A DNA stretch of 64,000 nucleotides from Leptolyngbya sp. Heron Island J (lineage in GTDB: Bacteria; Cyanobacteriota; Cyanobacteriia; Phormidesmidales; Phormidesmidaceae). The notes beneath the pieces are model-generated. The model was not told the origin of the DNA, searched no databases, and saw nothing but the letters and a program-made list of their open reading frames with translations. The stretch's first letter is position 1; each line of letters begins with the position of its first letter. Below are positions 47,499 through 56,272 of this stretch, in pieces. Both the position numbers and the translations under genes were made by a program. The stretch covers positions 33,935-97,934 of the forward strand of contig NZ_AWNH01000075.1 of assembly GCF_000482245.1 (NCBI RefSeq). Direction: 5' to 3'.

Positions 47499-47824
47499 AA
47501 ACAGCGCTCCGAGATCTGGGGTAGGTTAAGGCAATTGCCTATCCCTCAGAATATGGGAGTCCTTATCAGACGCTGGCACCACTCAACGATTCGCAACGGT
47601 TTGTAAGAATGAGTTACAGCTAGCGGAGTCCTGGCGTGATTTAGTCCCATAGACGTTCCATGGAATGTCTGTATACGATTAGATGAGCCGTCCCTACAGG
47701 ATGTTAGATCTGGCCATAAAGTTTCGATGTAGTTTCAAATACCGTTCCGATTGTTCTGGAACTGTAGCTTTACCATGTGGAGTAATTCATATCGACGTGA
47801 TTCACTGTTCCTTAGGAGGCTAAC
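47499..47824. other. Divergent promoter region of chlB
   Basis: About 325 bp between chlB (minus) and the TPR secreted protein (plus). The near-perfect palindrome AGACGTTCCA/TGGAATGTCT lies at 47651-47670, about 150 bp upstream of chlB. A strong Shine-Dalgarno sequence for the right gene is at 47814-47819. Confidence 0.5.
47651..47670. promoter_or_regulatory. Operator-like palindrome upstream of chlB
   Basis: AGACGTTCCATGGAATGTCT is a 20-bp palindrome with a single mismatch pair, located between two divergent genes; the size and symmetry suit a dimeric regulator. Binding protein unknown. Confidence 0.35.
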
Positions 47825-48598
47825 ATGCGGTCTATTCTCAGTGGTGTAGGTGTGATGGGTGTACTGCTAGGATTAGCTATGCCCGTATCAGCTGAGGTGC
47901 TGCTACAGGCCGGTGCAACAGAAACAAAATTAGTAACAGCTGAAACTCATCGATCCATTCGTCATCCGTTGACAGCTGAAGTGGGACAAACGATTGCGAT
48001 TCGACTGAAACTGGCGAATAACAATCCCAGGATTGTTAGCCATGTAGCTGTTTACATTGCTGGAAAGTATACTCCTTTGGTGGTGGATAATCAGGTTAGC
48101 TATCGGACAGTGGACCCGTCGCAAAAATCACAAATTAGCCATCTTGTTGTTCTGACGTTACCTGGTGAACAAGTAGGGACTCAGATGAGCTATGAAATTG
48201 AACCTTTGTTTGACTATGAGGTTGAGTCTCTGTTTGATGTGGAAGCTGAGACCGTTGAGGCCGTGATCCCCTCAACTGTGCGCTATCGAATGACGGTAGA
48301 AACAGCAACAGTGGCGCAACGCCTGCTGCTAGAAGCCCAAGCACAGCGAACTCGTCAGGAGTATGAAAGCGCGATCTCAACCTATACCCGAGCCATTAAT
48401 CTTAATCCTGAGATTGCTGACTTTTACGCCCAGCGGGGCAGTGCTTATTTAGCTCAGGCTGAAACAACCAGCGATATCTCCCACATCTACAATGCCATTG
48501 TTGCCGACTGGGAAATGGCGGCCCAGCTGTATGAACAAGTTGGCCATGGCTATCGTGCTAGCGCCCTACGAGCACAGCTCAAGCAGTTTAATAACTAG
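47825..48598 (+). CDS. Secreted beta-domain plus TPR protein
   Basis: A 257-residue protein with a signal peptide (MRSILSGVGVMGVLLGLAMPVSA). Residues about 35-150 are beta-rich (VSHVAVYIAGKYTPLVVD, ISHLVVLTLPGEQ), resembling an immunoglobulin-like fold. TPR units follow (YESAISTYTRAINLNPEIADFYAQRGSAYL) to the end. AGGAGG at 5 nt spacing gives a strong start. It probably works in the periplasm; role unknown. A hairpin lies downstream. Confidence 0.7.
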   Translation: MRSILSGVGVMGVLLGLAMPVSAEVLLQAGATETKLVTAETHRSIRHPLTAEVGQTIAIRLKLANNNPRIVSHVAVYIAGKYTPLVVDNQVSYRTVDPSQKSQISHLVVLTLPGEQVGTQMSYEIEPLFDYEVESLFDVEAETVEAVIPSTVRYRMTVETATVAQRLLLEAQAQRTRQEYESAISTYTRAINLNPEIADFYAQRGSAYLAQAETTSDISHIYNAIVADWEMAAQLYEQVGHGYRASALRAQLKQFNN

Positions 48599-48672
48599 AG
48601 ATAACTGGCGGCCCCAGAGCGCAAGCTCATCATCAGCATATCCTACTAACAACGTTGTTCAAGTCAAATCAG

Positions 48673-48710
48673 AGCCTGATTTTCTCGATGCAGAAAATCA
48701 GGCTTTGTGT
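48673..48710 (+). terminator. Terminator after the secreted TPR gene
   Basis: AGCCTGATTTTCT (48673-48685) pairs perfectly with AGAAAATCAGGCT (48692-48704), loop CGATGC, followed by TTGTGTGTG. It is 75 bp past the stop codon. Confidence 0.75.
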
Positions 48711-48834
48711 GTGTGCTTTCTCTTTCTCCGTGCCTACCCTCTTTCGTCTTTCCTGCTTTTTTCCCTTTTCCCCTTTCCCTACTCACCTACAGCACGATAC
48801 TATTCCCCATGCCCGCTAACCTCAGCCCCAACCG

Positions 48835-49632
48835 ATGAAACAATCCATTATTCAAGTAGATGCCTTTACCGATCGTCCCTTTGGCGGTAATCCAGCTGCC
48901 GTGTGCGTTAGCCAATCGCCCCTTGAAGACGCCTTGATGCAGCAGATTGCAACGGAGATGAATCTGTCAGAAACAGCGTTTCTTTATGCCCTAGAAGGAG
49001 AAGGCAACTATAGCCTGCGGTGGTTTACACCCACAGCTGAAATCGATTTATGTGGCCATGCCACATTGGCCAGCGCCCATGTCCTATGGACTGAAGGATA
49101 TCTGGCCACTGACATTACGGCCAAATTTCAGACAAAGAGCGGTGAGCTCCTGGCTGGCCGACGCGGTGAGCTAATTCAGCTGGACTTTCCAGTGCAGCCG
49201 GTGCACGATGCGCCGCTGCCTCCAACATTGATTGCTGCGATGAACCACGCTGACATTGTCCATGGATCACGCAATGATGTGAATTACTTGGTTGAGTTGC
49301 GATCGCCCCAAGCTGTTGCTAATCTTGCGCCCGATCTAAATAAGATCGCAAAGTTGCCCTCCCAGGGAGTGATTGTCACCAGTGTTGGCAACTCTCCCTA
49401 TGACTTTGTTTCCCGTTATTTTGTCCCCGCCCTGGGTATCCCTGAAGACCCAGTTACTGGATCTTCCCATTGTTCATTAGGTCCGTACTGGCAAGCAAAA
49501 CTCGGTAAAGATAAAATGATTGCATATCAGGCATCAGAACGCTCTGGTGTACTCCATATAGAATGCACACCAGAGCGAGTTTATATCAGTGGGCAGGCTG
49601 TAACGGTTCTGCGCGGTGAACTGTTGTTATAA
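48835..49632 (+). CDS. PhzF family isomerase
   Basis: A 265-residue protein of the PhzF/DapF-like fold. The N-terminal QVDAFTDRPFGGNPAAVC, catalytic Glu46 in MNLSETAFL, the WFTPTAEIDLCGHATLASAH segment and EDPVTGSSHCSLGPYW are all family signatures. PhzF in phenazine producers isomerises DHHA, but most relatives, including cyanobacterial ones, act on unknown substrates, so phenazine synthesis should not be inferred. It is about 15 nt from the next small gene. Confidence 0.88.
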   Translation: MKQSIIQVDAFTDRPFGGNPAAVCVSQSPLEDALMQQIATEMNLSETAFLYALEGEGNYSLRWFTPTAEIDLCGHATLASAHVLWTEGYLATDITAKFQTKSGELLAGRRGELIQLDFPVQPVHDAPLPPTLIAAMNHADIVHGSRNDVNYLVELRSPQAVANLAPDLNKIAKLPSQGVIVTSVGNSPYDFVSRYFVPALGIPEDPVTGSSHCSLGPYWQAKLGKDKMIAYQASERSGVLHIECTPERVYISGQAVTVLRGELLL

Positions 49633-49647
49633 GTTTAGTGAATTCGT

Positions 49648-49980
49648 ATGTTGGAGCACATTGTCTTACTGTCCGTGATGCTGGCTGTTGATCTAAAGAA
49701 CGTGAAACAGATTAGCGAAATAGAACAGTTACAGATAGAGCAGTTTTATCTGGATGCCTATGGCGTTCGTGATGACCTGTTTATGGGTCTGATCGATTTT
49801 GAGCAATGCGTCACCCAAGTCAGTAATTTAGACTTGCCCAAAACTGTTGTATCGTCCGCACAGCAGCATAACTTTAATGGGTATGGAGAGACTGGTTGGG
49901 CACCTGCTTTCTGCGACCAGGTAGCACTAAACTATCTGTTTTTTGCCGAAGAACCCAAGTTTGATCGCCACAATAATTAG
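49648..49980 (+). CDS. Hypothetical protein, 110 aa
   Basis: No family recognised. A soluble, acidic protein with LDAYGVRDDLFMGLIDFEQCV and a C-terminal YLFFAEEPKFDRHNN. Its N-terminus (MLEHIVLLSVMLAV) is hydrophobic but too short for a confident signal. It begins 15 nt after the PhzF-like gene and ends about 90 bp before pdxJ, so it is likely co-transcribed with the former. It could begin at a later Met near MLAVDLKNV. Confidence 0.5.
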   Translation: MLEHIVLLSVMLAVDLKNVKQISEIEQLQIEQFYLDAYGVRDDLFMGLIDFEQCVTQVSNLDLPKTVVSSAQQHNFNGYGETGWAPAFCDQVALNYLFFAEEPKFDRHNN

Positions 49981-50072
49981 ATTGATTGTGTAGGTCAATT
50001 GTGGGCCAGCCATCAGGTATGTTGTACAATCAATACCCCGCGATTCTAATAGTCAGCATCACATTCAACGTT

Positions 50073-50849
50073 ATGACTGCCCTCAGCGTTAACCTTAATA
50101 AAATTGCTCTTGTTCGTAATTCTCGGACGATTGGTATCCCCAGTGTTGTCCAAGCAGGAGAAATCTGTATCCAAGCAGGCGCATATGGTCTTACCGTACA
50201 CCCCCGTCCTGATGAGCGCCATATCCGCCGCCACGATGTTTATGACTTAGCAGAGATGCTAACGGCGCATCCTAGGATTGAATTCAATATTGAAGGCAAT
50301 CCGCTAGAAGCAGGCTTTATGGAAATTGTACGGGATATCAAACCAAATCAGGTAACCCTGGTTCCCGACGATCCTAATCAGTTCACATCTGATCACGGTT
50401 GGAATGTCTCAAAAGATGGTGAGAGCTTGGTGCCGATTATTCAAGAAATTCAAGGGCTGGGCGCACGGGTGAGTTTATTTATGGACCCCGATCCGGAACA
50501 AATTCGTCTGATCCCAAAATTGGGTGTGATGGCAGGAACAACAGAAACTCGTATTGAGTTATACACTGAACCCTATGCAACGGCGGCAAGAGAAGGTACC
50601 AAAGATGAGTTGGCAACCCTCCACACCAGTTATGCAGTAGCAGCTAAGGTGGCCAAAGACTGTGGTCTGGGGGTCAATGCAGGCCACGATTTAAATCTAG
50701 AAAACTTGCCTCAGTTTTTACGGATTCCGAATATTTTAGAAGTGTCCATCGGTCATGCGCTGACCGCAGATGCCTTGATTATGGGTCTAGGCAATGCGGT
50801 AACGGCCTATTTAGATGTGATTGCAAAAGCTAATCAGCAGTATTCCTAA
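50073..50849 (+). CDS. pdxJ: Pyridoxine 5'-phosphate synthase
   Basis: A 258-residue TIM-barrel enzyme that joins 3-amino-2-oxopropyl phosphate and deoxyxylulose phosphate to form pyridoxine 5'-phosphate in the DXP-dependent vitamin B6 route. LSVNLNKIALVRNSR at the start, AGAYGLTVHPRPDERHIRR, VTLVPDD, VSLFMDPD and GVNAGHDLNLENLP contain the catalytic Glu/His set and the phosphate site. The ATG at 50073 (MTALSVN) fits homologues; an ORF start at 49986 adds 29 unrelated residues. The RidA gene follows after 15 bp. Confidence 0.95.
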   Translation: MTALSVNLNKIALVRNSRTIGIPSVVQAGEICIQAGAYGLTVHPRPDERHIRRHDVYDLAEMLTAHPRIEFNIEGNPLEAGFMEIVRDIKPNQVTLVPDDPNQFTSDHGWNVSKDGESLVPIIQEIQGLGARVSLFMDPDPEQIRLIPKLGVMAGTTETRIELYTEPYATAAREGTKDELATLHTSYAVAAKVAKDCGLGVNAGHDLNLENLPQFLRIPNILEVSIGHALTADALIMGLGNAVTAYLDVIAKANQQYS

Positions 50850-50864
50850 TTCACAGGAGCTAGG

Positions 50865-51257
50865 ATGGAGCAGTCTGTTGCGCGACATTTTACTAATACC
50901 CCATGGGAAACAAAAGTTGGCTACTGCCGTTCCCTGCGGGTGGGTAACCAGATTTTTATATCGGGAACAGCTCCGGTGGATGATAGCGGAAATACGTTTG
51001 CGCCGGGGGATGGCTATGCCCAGACAAAACGGTGTTTTCAGATCATTCAGCAGACATTGCAGGCAATGGGCGCTGACCTGTCGAACATTGTGCGAACACG
51101 CATGTATGTCACCGATATTAGCCGTTGGGAAGACTATGGTCAGGCCCATCAAGAGTTTATGGGAGCTTATCCGCCTGTAACAGCCATGGTAGAGGTGAAT
51201 AAACTGATTAATCCGGATATGCTGATTGAGATTGAGGTGGATGCCTTGATGTTTTAA
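50865..51257 (+). CDS. RidA/YjgF family protein
   Basis: A 130-residue RidA-superfamily protein. Family motifs include SLRVGNQIFISGTAPVD, ALGAD-like QAMGADLSNIVRTRMYVTDI and PPVTAMVEV, with acidic IEIEVDAL at the end. The Arg that binds the substrate carboxylate in true RidA is represented by R in VRTRMYVTD. RidA clears reactive enamine/imine products of PLP enzymes, which fits its position next to pdxJ; but this subgroup is not the canonical RidA, so deaminase activity is uncertain. CAGGAG lies about 8 nt before the ATG. Confidence 0.88.
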   Translation: MEQSVARHFTNTPWETKVGYCRSLRVGNQIFISGTAPVDDSGNTFAPGDGYAQTKRCFQIIQQTLQAMGADLSNIVRTRMYVTDISRWEDYGQAHQEFMGAYPPVTAMVEVNKLINPDMLIEIEVDALMF

Positions 51258-51284
51258 AAGGCATGAATACAGGCTATATATCCA

Positions 51285-52379
51285 TCATGGCCAAGCAGCT
51301 AAAGCTCTCTCAGCAAACCAAACACTGCCCATACAAACCAGCAGCACCGAGGCCCCGGCACGTAGGATTAACTCCCCTTGACGTTTTTGTATCAAGCTCA
51401 TTCCATAAAATACTAATACTGCAATGGCAATTTGACCTAATTCTATACCCAGATTAAAGCTTGCTAAAGATAGCAGCAGATTACTTTGGGTTTGGGTCAG
51501 GTCGCTTAAAATGTTGGCAAATCCTAAGCCGTGGATCAGGCCAAACCCAAAGGTCAGCCAAGGCCGGTGGCTGATCTGTTTTCGCCACAGATTTTCGGCG
51601 GCTACGTAGACAATCGATAGGGCGATAACACTCTCTACCAGGGCGATTGGCAAGGTGACAATATTCAGGGCCGCAAGGGTGAGCGTGAGAGAATGGGCGA
51701 TGGTAAATGCAGTAACAATTTTGATCAATTGAGATAGGTTGCCACCTGGCAAGAGCAAGGCAACTAAAAATAGGATGTGATCGTAGCCCGTGAAGATATG
51801 CTCTACACCCAGCTGGAGGAAACTAAGAAACTGTTGCTGCCAGGGGATTGTGTCTGCTATTTCTACAGTATTGTTTTCAGGGGTGAAAACGATATTCTGT
51901 GTACGGTTACCCTGGGTGATGGTAGCTAGAGCCTGTGCCTGGTCAAGTTCAGGAGAAAATAAATTATATTGAATGGTGAGTTTTTGTAGGGGCGTTGGCC
52001 ACTTGTACCTTAATAAGAAGGTGCTATGGGTGATTTTGTCTTCAGGCTGCTGAGCTATGGCTGGCGTGAGGGTGAATTGTCCTGAGTCATTGGTTTGATT
52101 TTTTAAGGTGATGCCATTGCCGAATTGTTGTTCTAGTTGGGCACGGTGCTTTGCAGTTTCTGCTAAAGACAGTGTTTGATTGCCGTCGTCATCAGCAAAG
52201 TTGAGGAGTACTGTGGGCACTGTTAATGTGATTTGGACATCGGTGTCGGAGACAATGATGTCGGCTATGGTGAGGTCAGCCCAGTGGGCTTGGGCAGGTG
52301 CGATCGCAACATTGCCAAACCACAAACTAACCAATAATCCCAAAACACTGACCTGTAAAAAGCGAACAAAACGTTTCAT
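51285..52379 (-). CDS. HupE/UreJ family membrane protein
   Basis: About 364 residues. The ATG at 52379 has GAGGAG 6 nt upstream and starts a signal peptide (MKRFVRFLQVSVLGLLVS), so the 44-residue upstream extension is rejected. Residues about 35-190 form an extracytoplasmic beta-rich domain (LTIADIIVSDTDVQITLTVP). The C-terminal half has six to seven helices with GVEHIFTGYDHILFLVALLL, FTIAHSLTLTLAAL and FGFGLIHGLGFANIL, the HupE/UreJ_2 signatures containing metal-suited His. Such proteins are proposed nickel or cobalt permeases, but this extended form often sits with DUF4331 and TPR genes, as here. Confidence 0.85.
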   Translation of the reverse strand: MKRFVRFLQVSVLGLLVSLWFGNVAIAPAQAHWADLTIADIIVSDTDVQITLTVPTVLLNFADDDGNQTLSLAETAKHRAQLEQQFGNGITLKNQTNDSGQFTLTPAIAQQPEDKITHSTFLLRYKWPTPLQKLTIQYNLFSPELDQAQALATITQGNRTQNIVFTPENNTVEIADTIPWQQQFLSFLQLGVEHIFTGYDHILFLVALLLPGGNLSQLIKIVTAFTIAHSLTLTLAALNIVTLPIALVESVIALSIVYVAAENLWRKQISHRPWLTFGFGLIHGLGFANILSDLTQTQSNLLLSLASFNLGIELGQIAIAVLVFYGMSLIQKRQGELILRAGASVLLVCMGSVWFAERALAAWP

Positions 52380-52424
52380 ATGAATCTCCTCGCAAGCATT
52401 AAGATTTCCAATCTGCTTACAGCT

Positions 52425-52473
52425 GTATACGTAAGCCAATACCTCATCCCCCTGGGAGGGGCAGCGGGGTAGG
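52425..52473. repeat. GC-rich palindrome, short copy 3
   Basis: GTATACGTAAG followed by CCTCATCCCCCTGGGAGGGG and AGCGGGGTAGG, immediately before the stop codon of the TPR gene at 52474. It resembles the left half of the 16111-16304 element with the central hairpin reduced. Confidence 0.5.
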
Positions 52474-53850
52474 TTAATCAGCCAATCCCCAAATCTGCTG
52501 ATCCCGCTCACTAAAAGTAGGATCTACCATCTGCGCAGCCTCAAAATACTCGCTAGCCGCAGCCGCATTTCCCAACTGCTGCTCGACTAGCCCACCACGA
52601 TAAAAAATCACTGCATTTCGAGTCCCCTGTTCAAGTGCGGTTTTCAACGCCTGTTGCGCATCTTCCCAACGCCCCAATTGCGTTAGCACGCGGGCATAAG
52701 TATCCAAGGTCTCTGCATCCTGACGCACTTCTAAATCAGCTTCCATCAGCACCAGAGCTTCAGGCAGATCGGCGGTATCATCTCGGTCTAATAACAGTTG
52801 TGCTAAGGCACGACGATGCCCAAAAGTATCTAGATCCTGATGTTGTCTGAATTGGTCCTCAGCTTGTTGCCAAAGTTTTTGGGCTTCTGGTCGATTACCT
52901 TGAAGATTGGCGACTTGAGCCATCCCTTGCAGGGCTACATGGTCCCAAACATTGGAATACTCCTGAGAGGTAAATACTTGAGAATAGAGCCTTTTAGCCG
53001 CTCTGTAATGCCCTTGACGGGTTTCTAAGCTAGCCATATGGACCAGCGCCAGAGGATATCGAGGCAAAATCTCCAGGGCCTCTTGGTAAAGTTGTCGAGC
53101 CGTTTGGTAGTTTCCCCGACTGGCATAGAAGCGCCCCATGAGGGTCCGGGTCCAAGCAGAACTCCCTGCTTCCTGAGGTTCTTCTGCTTTGAGGGCAGCC
53201 TCAAAGTCTTTGATAGCTAAGGTATCTTGACCTTGAGCTACATGAACAAGGCCTCGGAGAGTGAGAGAACCCAGGGTAGGTATTTGCTGTACCAGAGTAT
53301 CTGCGATGGTTTTAGCTTCGGTAAGATTTCCTATGCCCAGGTGGGCTGTGATCAGAATGGTTTGGGCTGGTTCAGAATAGGGTTGATTGGCAAGTACTTG
53401 ATTGGCTAGGAGAATAGCACGATCAAAATCATGGCGAGCTTCAGCAACTTTGGCCTGAACAATTTGGGCTCCTTCGTTGTTGAAGGGAAGCTTTTGTAAG
53501 GACTGTTGGGCCGCTTGCTCGGCAAGAAGATACCAGTTAGCGTCGCCAGTGGCACGGGCGAGTTTTAGGTAAGTATTGGCCAGGGCCGCCTGGCTGAGAG
53601 CATCCTCTGGGGTTTGGCGAATACGATTTTTATGGAAGGCAAGCTCTTGTTCAAGCTGGCCAGTGATGTCAGTTTCATTTGGGGAAGAGAAGGGATAGTC
53701 GTAAGAGGGGGTGGTAAGGAGTGGTTTGAGTTGGTGAAAAGTAGTAGCGATGAGCAGTAAGCTAACGCCCCAAAGGAGCTGTCGACGGCGTTGGATAAAA
53801 CGGAGGTTTAGAGTTATTAGCATGGGTCTTCTGTTGTGGTAGGGGTGCAT
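52474..53850 (-). CDS. Membrane-anchored TPR protein
   Basis: A 458-residue protein with an N-terminal signal-anchor (about 24-41, RRQLLWGVSLLLIATTF). About nine TPR units follow through to the C-terminus (for example ALANTYLKLARATGD, LMGRFYASRGNYQTARQLYQEALEILPRYP, YFEAAQMVDPTF). The TPR array should face the periplasm. It lies between DUF4331 and HupE/UreJ genes on the same strand, spaced about 110 and 95 bp, forming a three-gene cluster that recurs in other bacteria as I recall. An ATG at 53823 is an alternative start. Confidence 0.8.
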   Translation of the reverse strand: MHPYHNRRPMLITLNLRFIQRRRQLLWGVSLLLIATTFHQLKPLLTTPSYDYPFSSPNETDITGQLEQELAFHKNRIRQTPEDALSQAALANTYLKLARATGDANWYLLAEQAAQQSLQKLPFNNEGAQIVQAKVAEARHDFDRAILLANQVLANQPYSEPAQTILITAHLGIGNLTEAKTIADTLVQQIPTLGSLTLRGLVHVAQGQDTLAIKDFEAALKAEEPQEAGSSAWTRTLMGRFYASRGNYQTARQLYQEALEILPRYPLALVHMASLETRQGHYRAAKRLYSQVFTSQEYSNVWDHVALQGMAQVANLQGNRPEAQKLWQQAEDQFRQHQDLDTFGHRRALAQLLLDRDDTADLPEALVLMEADLEVRQDAETLDTYARVLTQLGRWEDAQQALKTALEQGTRNAVIFYRGGLVEQQLGNAAAASEYFEAAQMVDPTFSERDQQIWGLAD

Positions 53851-53919
53851 CGTGGTGCGCCCTGTTCTTTCAAGAAGAAGAAAATTAGAGTTTGGGTGGT
53901 TAAAAGATAAACCTTTTCA

Positions 53920-53956
53920 AAATCCCTCTCCCCTGGGGAGAGGGATTTAGGGTGAG
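53920..53956. repeat. GC-rich palindrome, copy 4
   Basis: AAATCCCTCTCCCC (53920-53933) and GGGGAGAGGGATTT (53935-53948) form an almost loopless perfect palindrome followed by AGGGTGAGGG. It is just downstream of the DUF4331 stop and could terminate that gene; the words match the other copies. Confidence 0.65.
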
Positions 53957-53958
53957 GG

Positions 53959-55209
53959 CTAATTAGGCAATGCCAAGTAAGGAAACGCAGGCTCTAACGG
54001 TTGATGGCCTTGTGCCGGATTTCCGGGTGTACCTTCATAAGACACGTTATCTGTCGTAATCGCACCGTTCGACAAAACACTCAGCGTAATATCGATGACG
54101 TCATCCTTGAGCATGCGGCCCCGCACTGGGCTACCCGCAGCATTTAAATCATTAGCGTAGCCGCTGGGGCCACTGGTATCAATCCGCATGACATCAGGTA
54201 AAAACGCCCCTAATAATGCGTCAGCACGCTCTTCACTATTACCGAGCGCCAGCAAGGTCTTCCTAGCTTCACCCACAATGGGGGCAGCGATATCAGCCGC
54301 AGGCTGTTGCCCAGCCAGGGCTGCGGCCTCGAAGTCAGGGCCAACGCTGTTTAGAGCATTGAGAAAGTCGTTAGTCAGGACAAGGCCTTCGTTAATGCCA
54401 GGACGAGCCAGACGTTCAACCTGAACATAGTTGCCATCGGCATCAGGAGTGGAGATTGTTGTCCAGATATCAAAGACGTCACTGTGGGTGCGCCCTTGCA
54501 ATAACTGTTTAGGAATGCGGACGGCAATAGTATTAACGTTGTAGCCAGTCGTAAAATCAACAGCCTCACTAGGATCACGAAAACCTACCGCTGGTCCAAT
54601 ACCAGCAGCTCCCGCACGCACACGGAAAAACTGTTCAACATCAAAGAAGAATGCATCTTCTCGTAAGCCCGCAAAGATGCTCAGGGTTTCACTCCCTAGT
54701 CGAACATCTTTAACATTGGGCGAGTTATCCAATAAGGGAGTGGTAATTGCTTGGGCTTTCCTGGCTTTACCATTGCTGATAGCCGTGACAGTGACTTCCT
54801 GTTCCTGATTATTATTGGGGGTACCAAACTCAAAGCGTAGTGTCATATCTGGCTGGCCAGTGACTTTAGCGTCTTTATTAGCCACAGTGTCAATGTGAAA
54901 CTCATAGCGGGCATTAGTACTGAAATAATATTGTTGCCGTGCTAAAGAGCGAGGATTGGTATTCATCACAAGGATGAGATCATCTTCAGAGGCGTTGGGA
55001 TTTTGGTCTTTCTCTCTAAATGCATAAACGTCAGTAATATTGAGATTTCGACCCTTAATATCAACTTCTCCATCATCATGGTCAGAAGCGTTAATTAATG
55101 TAGCAGCGCCCCCTAGTGTAAGAGTGGTAGCCAGAAAGACACCACTGATTTTGAGCCAAGTTTGGCGTTTGGATAGCTGACCTAGAGTGGTTTGTAAAGA
55201 CTTCAGCAT
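53959..55209 (-). CDS. DUF4331 domain-containing secreted protein
   Basis: A 416-residue protein. A signal peptide (about 1-40, TWLKISGVFLATTLTLGGAATLINA) precedes the DUF4331 domain, which opens SDHDDGEVDIKGRNLNITDVYAFRE. Family features include LILVMNTNPRS, YEFHIDTVANKD, RLARPGINEGLV and the C-terminal FPYLALPN. The domain is extracytoplasmic and often acidic; its biochemical role is unknown. GGAGAA lies 7 nt before the ATG. It leads the DUF4331-TPR-HupE cluster and is divergent from the ECF sigma gene, from which control by that sigma factor is inferred. Confidence 0.88.
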   Translation of the reverse strand: MLKSLQTTLGQLSKRQTWLKISGVFLATTLTLGGAATLINASDHDDGEVDIKGRNLNITDVYAFREKDQNPNASEDDLILVMNTNPRSLARQQYYFSTNARYEFHIDTVANKDAKVTGQPDMTLRFEFGTPNNNQEQEVTVTAISNGKARKAQAITTPLLDNSPNVKDVRLGSETLSIFAGLREDAFFFDVEQFFRVRAGAAGIGPAVGFRDPSEAVDFTTGYNVNTIAVRIPKQLLQGRTHSDVFDIWTTISTPDADGNYVQVERLARPGINEGLVLTNDFLNALNSVGPDFEAAALAGQQPAADIAAPIVGEARKTLLALGNSEERADALLGAFLPDVMRIDTSGPSGYANDLNAAGSPVRGRMLKDDVIDITLSVLSNGAITTDNVSYEGTPGNPAQGHQPLEPAFPYLALPN

Positions 55210-55617
55210 GGTGCAAGTTCTCCTTTTGGGAAATGAATAAAATAGTGTTTGCGTTCAGCCCACGTTTAAGTTGAGATTGGTAGCTTTCTCTAGAGAAAAC
55301 TGACAGTTCTGAGCGTGGGTTAGCTTTGAATTGCACGCATTTCAAAGCCAACCCAGTTGCTAAGGAGCATGGGCCATGACAACATATAAAAAGTCGTCAA
55401 TACTGTCGGAGCAGAGGTTTTCTGCTCTTTTAGTTAGCAATGATTTTGTGCAATCTGGAAGGGTATACGCCAGGTCTGATGAAATGGATCTCTTGGGTGC
55501 AAAAAAAAGTTGGGCATTGCTGATCCTTGAGCTGGCTGTAGATGTAAGCAGTCGTTAAGTAGCAACGGTTCTAGACCGGTTCATCCCAAAAATCAGCAAT
55601 TGCAAAAGTTGAAATAA
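55210..55617. promoter_or_regulatory. Divergent control region between DUF4331 and ECF sigma genes
   Basis: About 400 bp with several symmetrical elements: perfect palindrome TTTCTCTAGAGAAA at 55285-55298; inverted repeat GGGTTAGCTTTGAA (55317-55330) / TTCAAAGCCAACCC (55341-55354) with one G-T pair; and GCCCACG/CGTGGGT flanking the first. A 60-codon ORF at 55376-55558 with TAAGGAG 8 nt upstream is possible but unsupported by similarity. The density of palindromes suggests regulator binding or leader folding. Confidence 0.45.
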
Positions 55618-56175
55618 ATGGCAAAACTGCAATCTAAGGACGAGACTGAACTGATTAGGCGCATGGTACAAGGGGACCAAGCGGCTCTTAGTCAGCTTTA
55701 TGATCGCTATGCCCGAGTTATGTATGGGTTAGCGTTCAAAATTCTTGGCTCGGTGGAAGAGGCTGAAGAAGTTGTCCTCGATGTATTTGCTAAAGCCTGG
55801 CGAACTGCAGCTCGTTACGATGCCAGTCGTAGTCGAGTTGATTCTTGGCTATTTTTAATGACCCGCAGTCGCTCATTAGATCGGTTGCGACAGCGACAGC
55901 GACAAACCAAAGTGGTAGAAGCAGCTAAGAATACAGCCCAGGTGAGTTCGTTTGATGTGCCTGATGATGTACTACTGATTACTGAACGACGCACGGTGGT
56001 GACTCAGGCTTTGGCTGAGCTACCCAATGAGCAACGTCTAGTGATTGAGTTAGCTTACTACAAAGGCTTTAGTCAATCGGAAATTGCTAAGCAAACGGGG
56101 TTAGCTTTGGGCACGGTTAAAACACGAATTCGCCTGGGATTGCGTAAGCTGAAACAAGCATTAGCGACAGATTAG
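55618..56175 (+). CDS. ECF RNA polymerase sigma factor
   Basis: A 185-residue extracytoplasmic-function sigma factor. Region 2 covers about 25-95 (LYDRYARVMYGLAFKILGSVEEAEEVVLDVFAKAWR, then SWLFLMTRSRSLDRLRQRQRQ, contacting -10). Region 4 covers about 125-180 (LAELPNEQRLVIELAYYKGFSQSEIAKQTGLALGTVKTRIRLGLRKLK, contacting -35). There is no region 3. Two genes for cupin-type anti-sigma factors follow on the same strand, so its activity is probably held by them until a stress such as singlet oxygen releases it, by analogy with RpoE-ChrR. It may drive the divergent DUF4331 cluster. Confidence 0.92.
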   Translation: MAKLQSKDETELIRRMVQGDQAALSQLYDRYARVMYGLAFKILGSVEEAEEVVLDVFAKAWRTAARYDASRSRVDSWLFLMTRSRSLDRLRQRQRQTKVVEAAKNTAQVSSFDVPDDVLLITERRTVVTQALAELPNEQRLVIELAYYKGFSQSEIAKQTGLALGTVKTRIRLGLRKLKQALATD

Positions 56176-56272
56176 AAAATTGTGCGATCCAATCTAAGAT
56201 AGGCGGCGTATACCTATATAGCCGTATCCTAAACATATATTGATTCTTTAAATGCCGGGTTAGTATAAAAGC

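Noticed and set aside
48835..49632. Phenazine biosynthesis
   Set aside because: PhzF-like proteins are widespread without phenazine genes, and none of phzA-G partners is present.
55376..55558. 60-codon ORF upstream of the ECF sigma gene
   Set aside because: It has a fair ribosome binding site but no similarity, and lies in a palindrome-rich control region; left unannotated as a gene.
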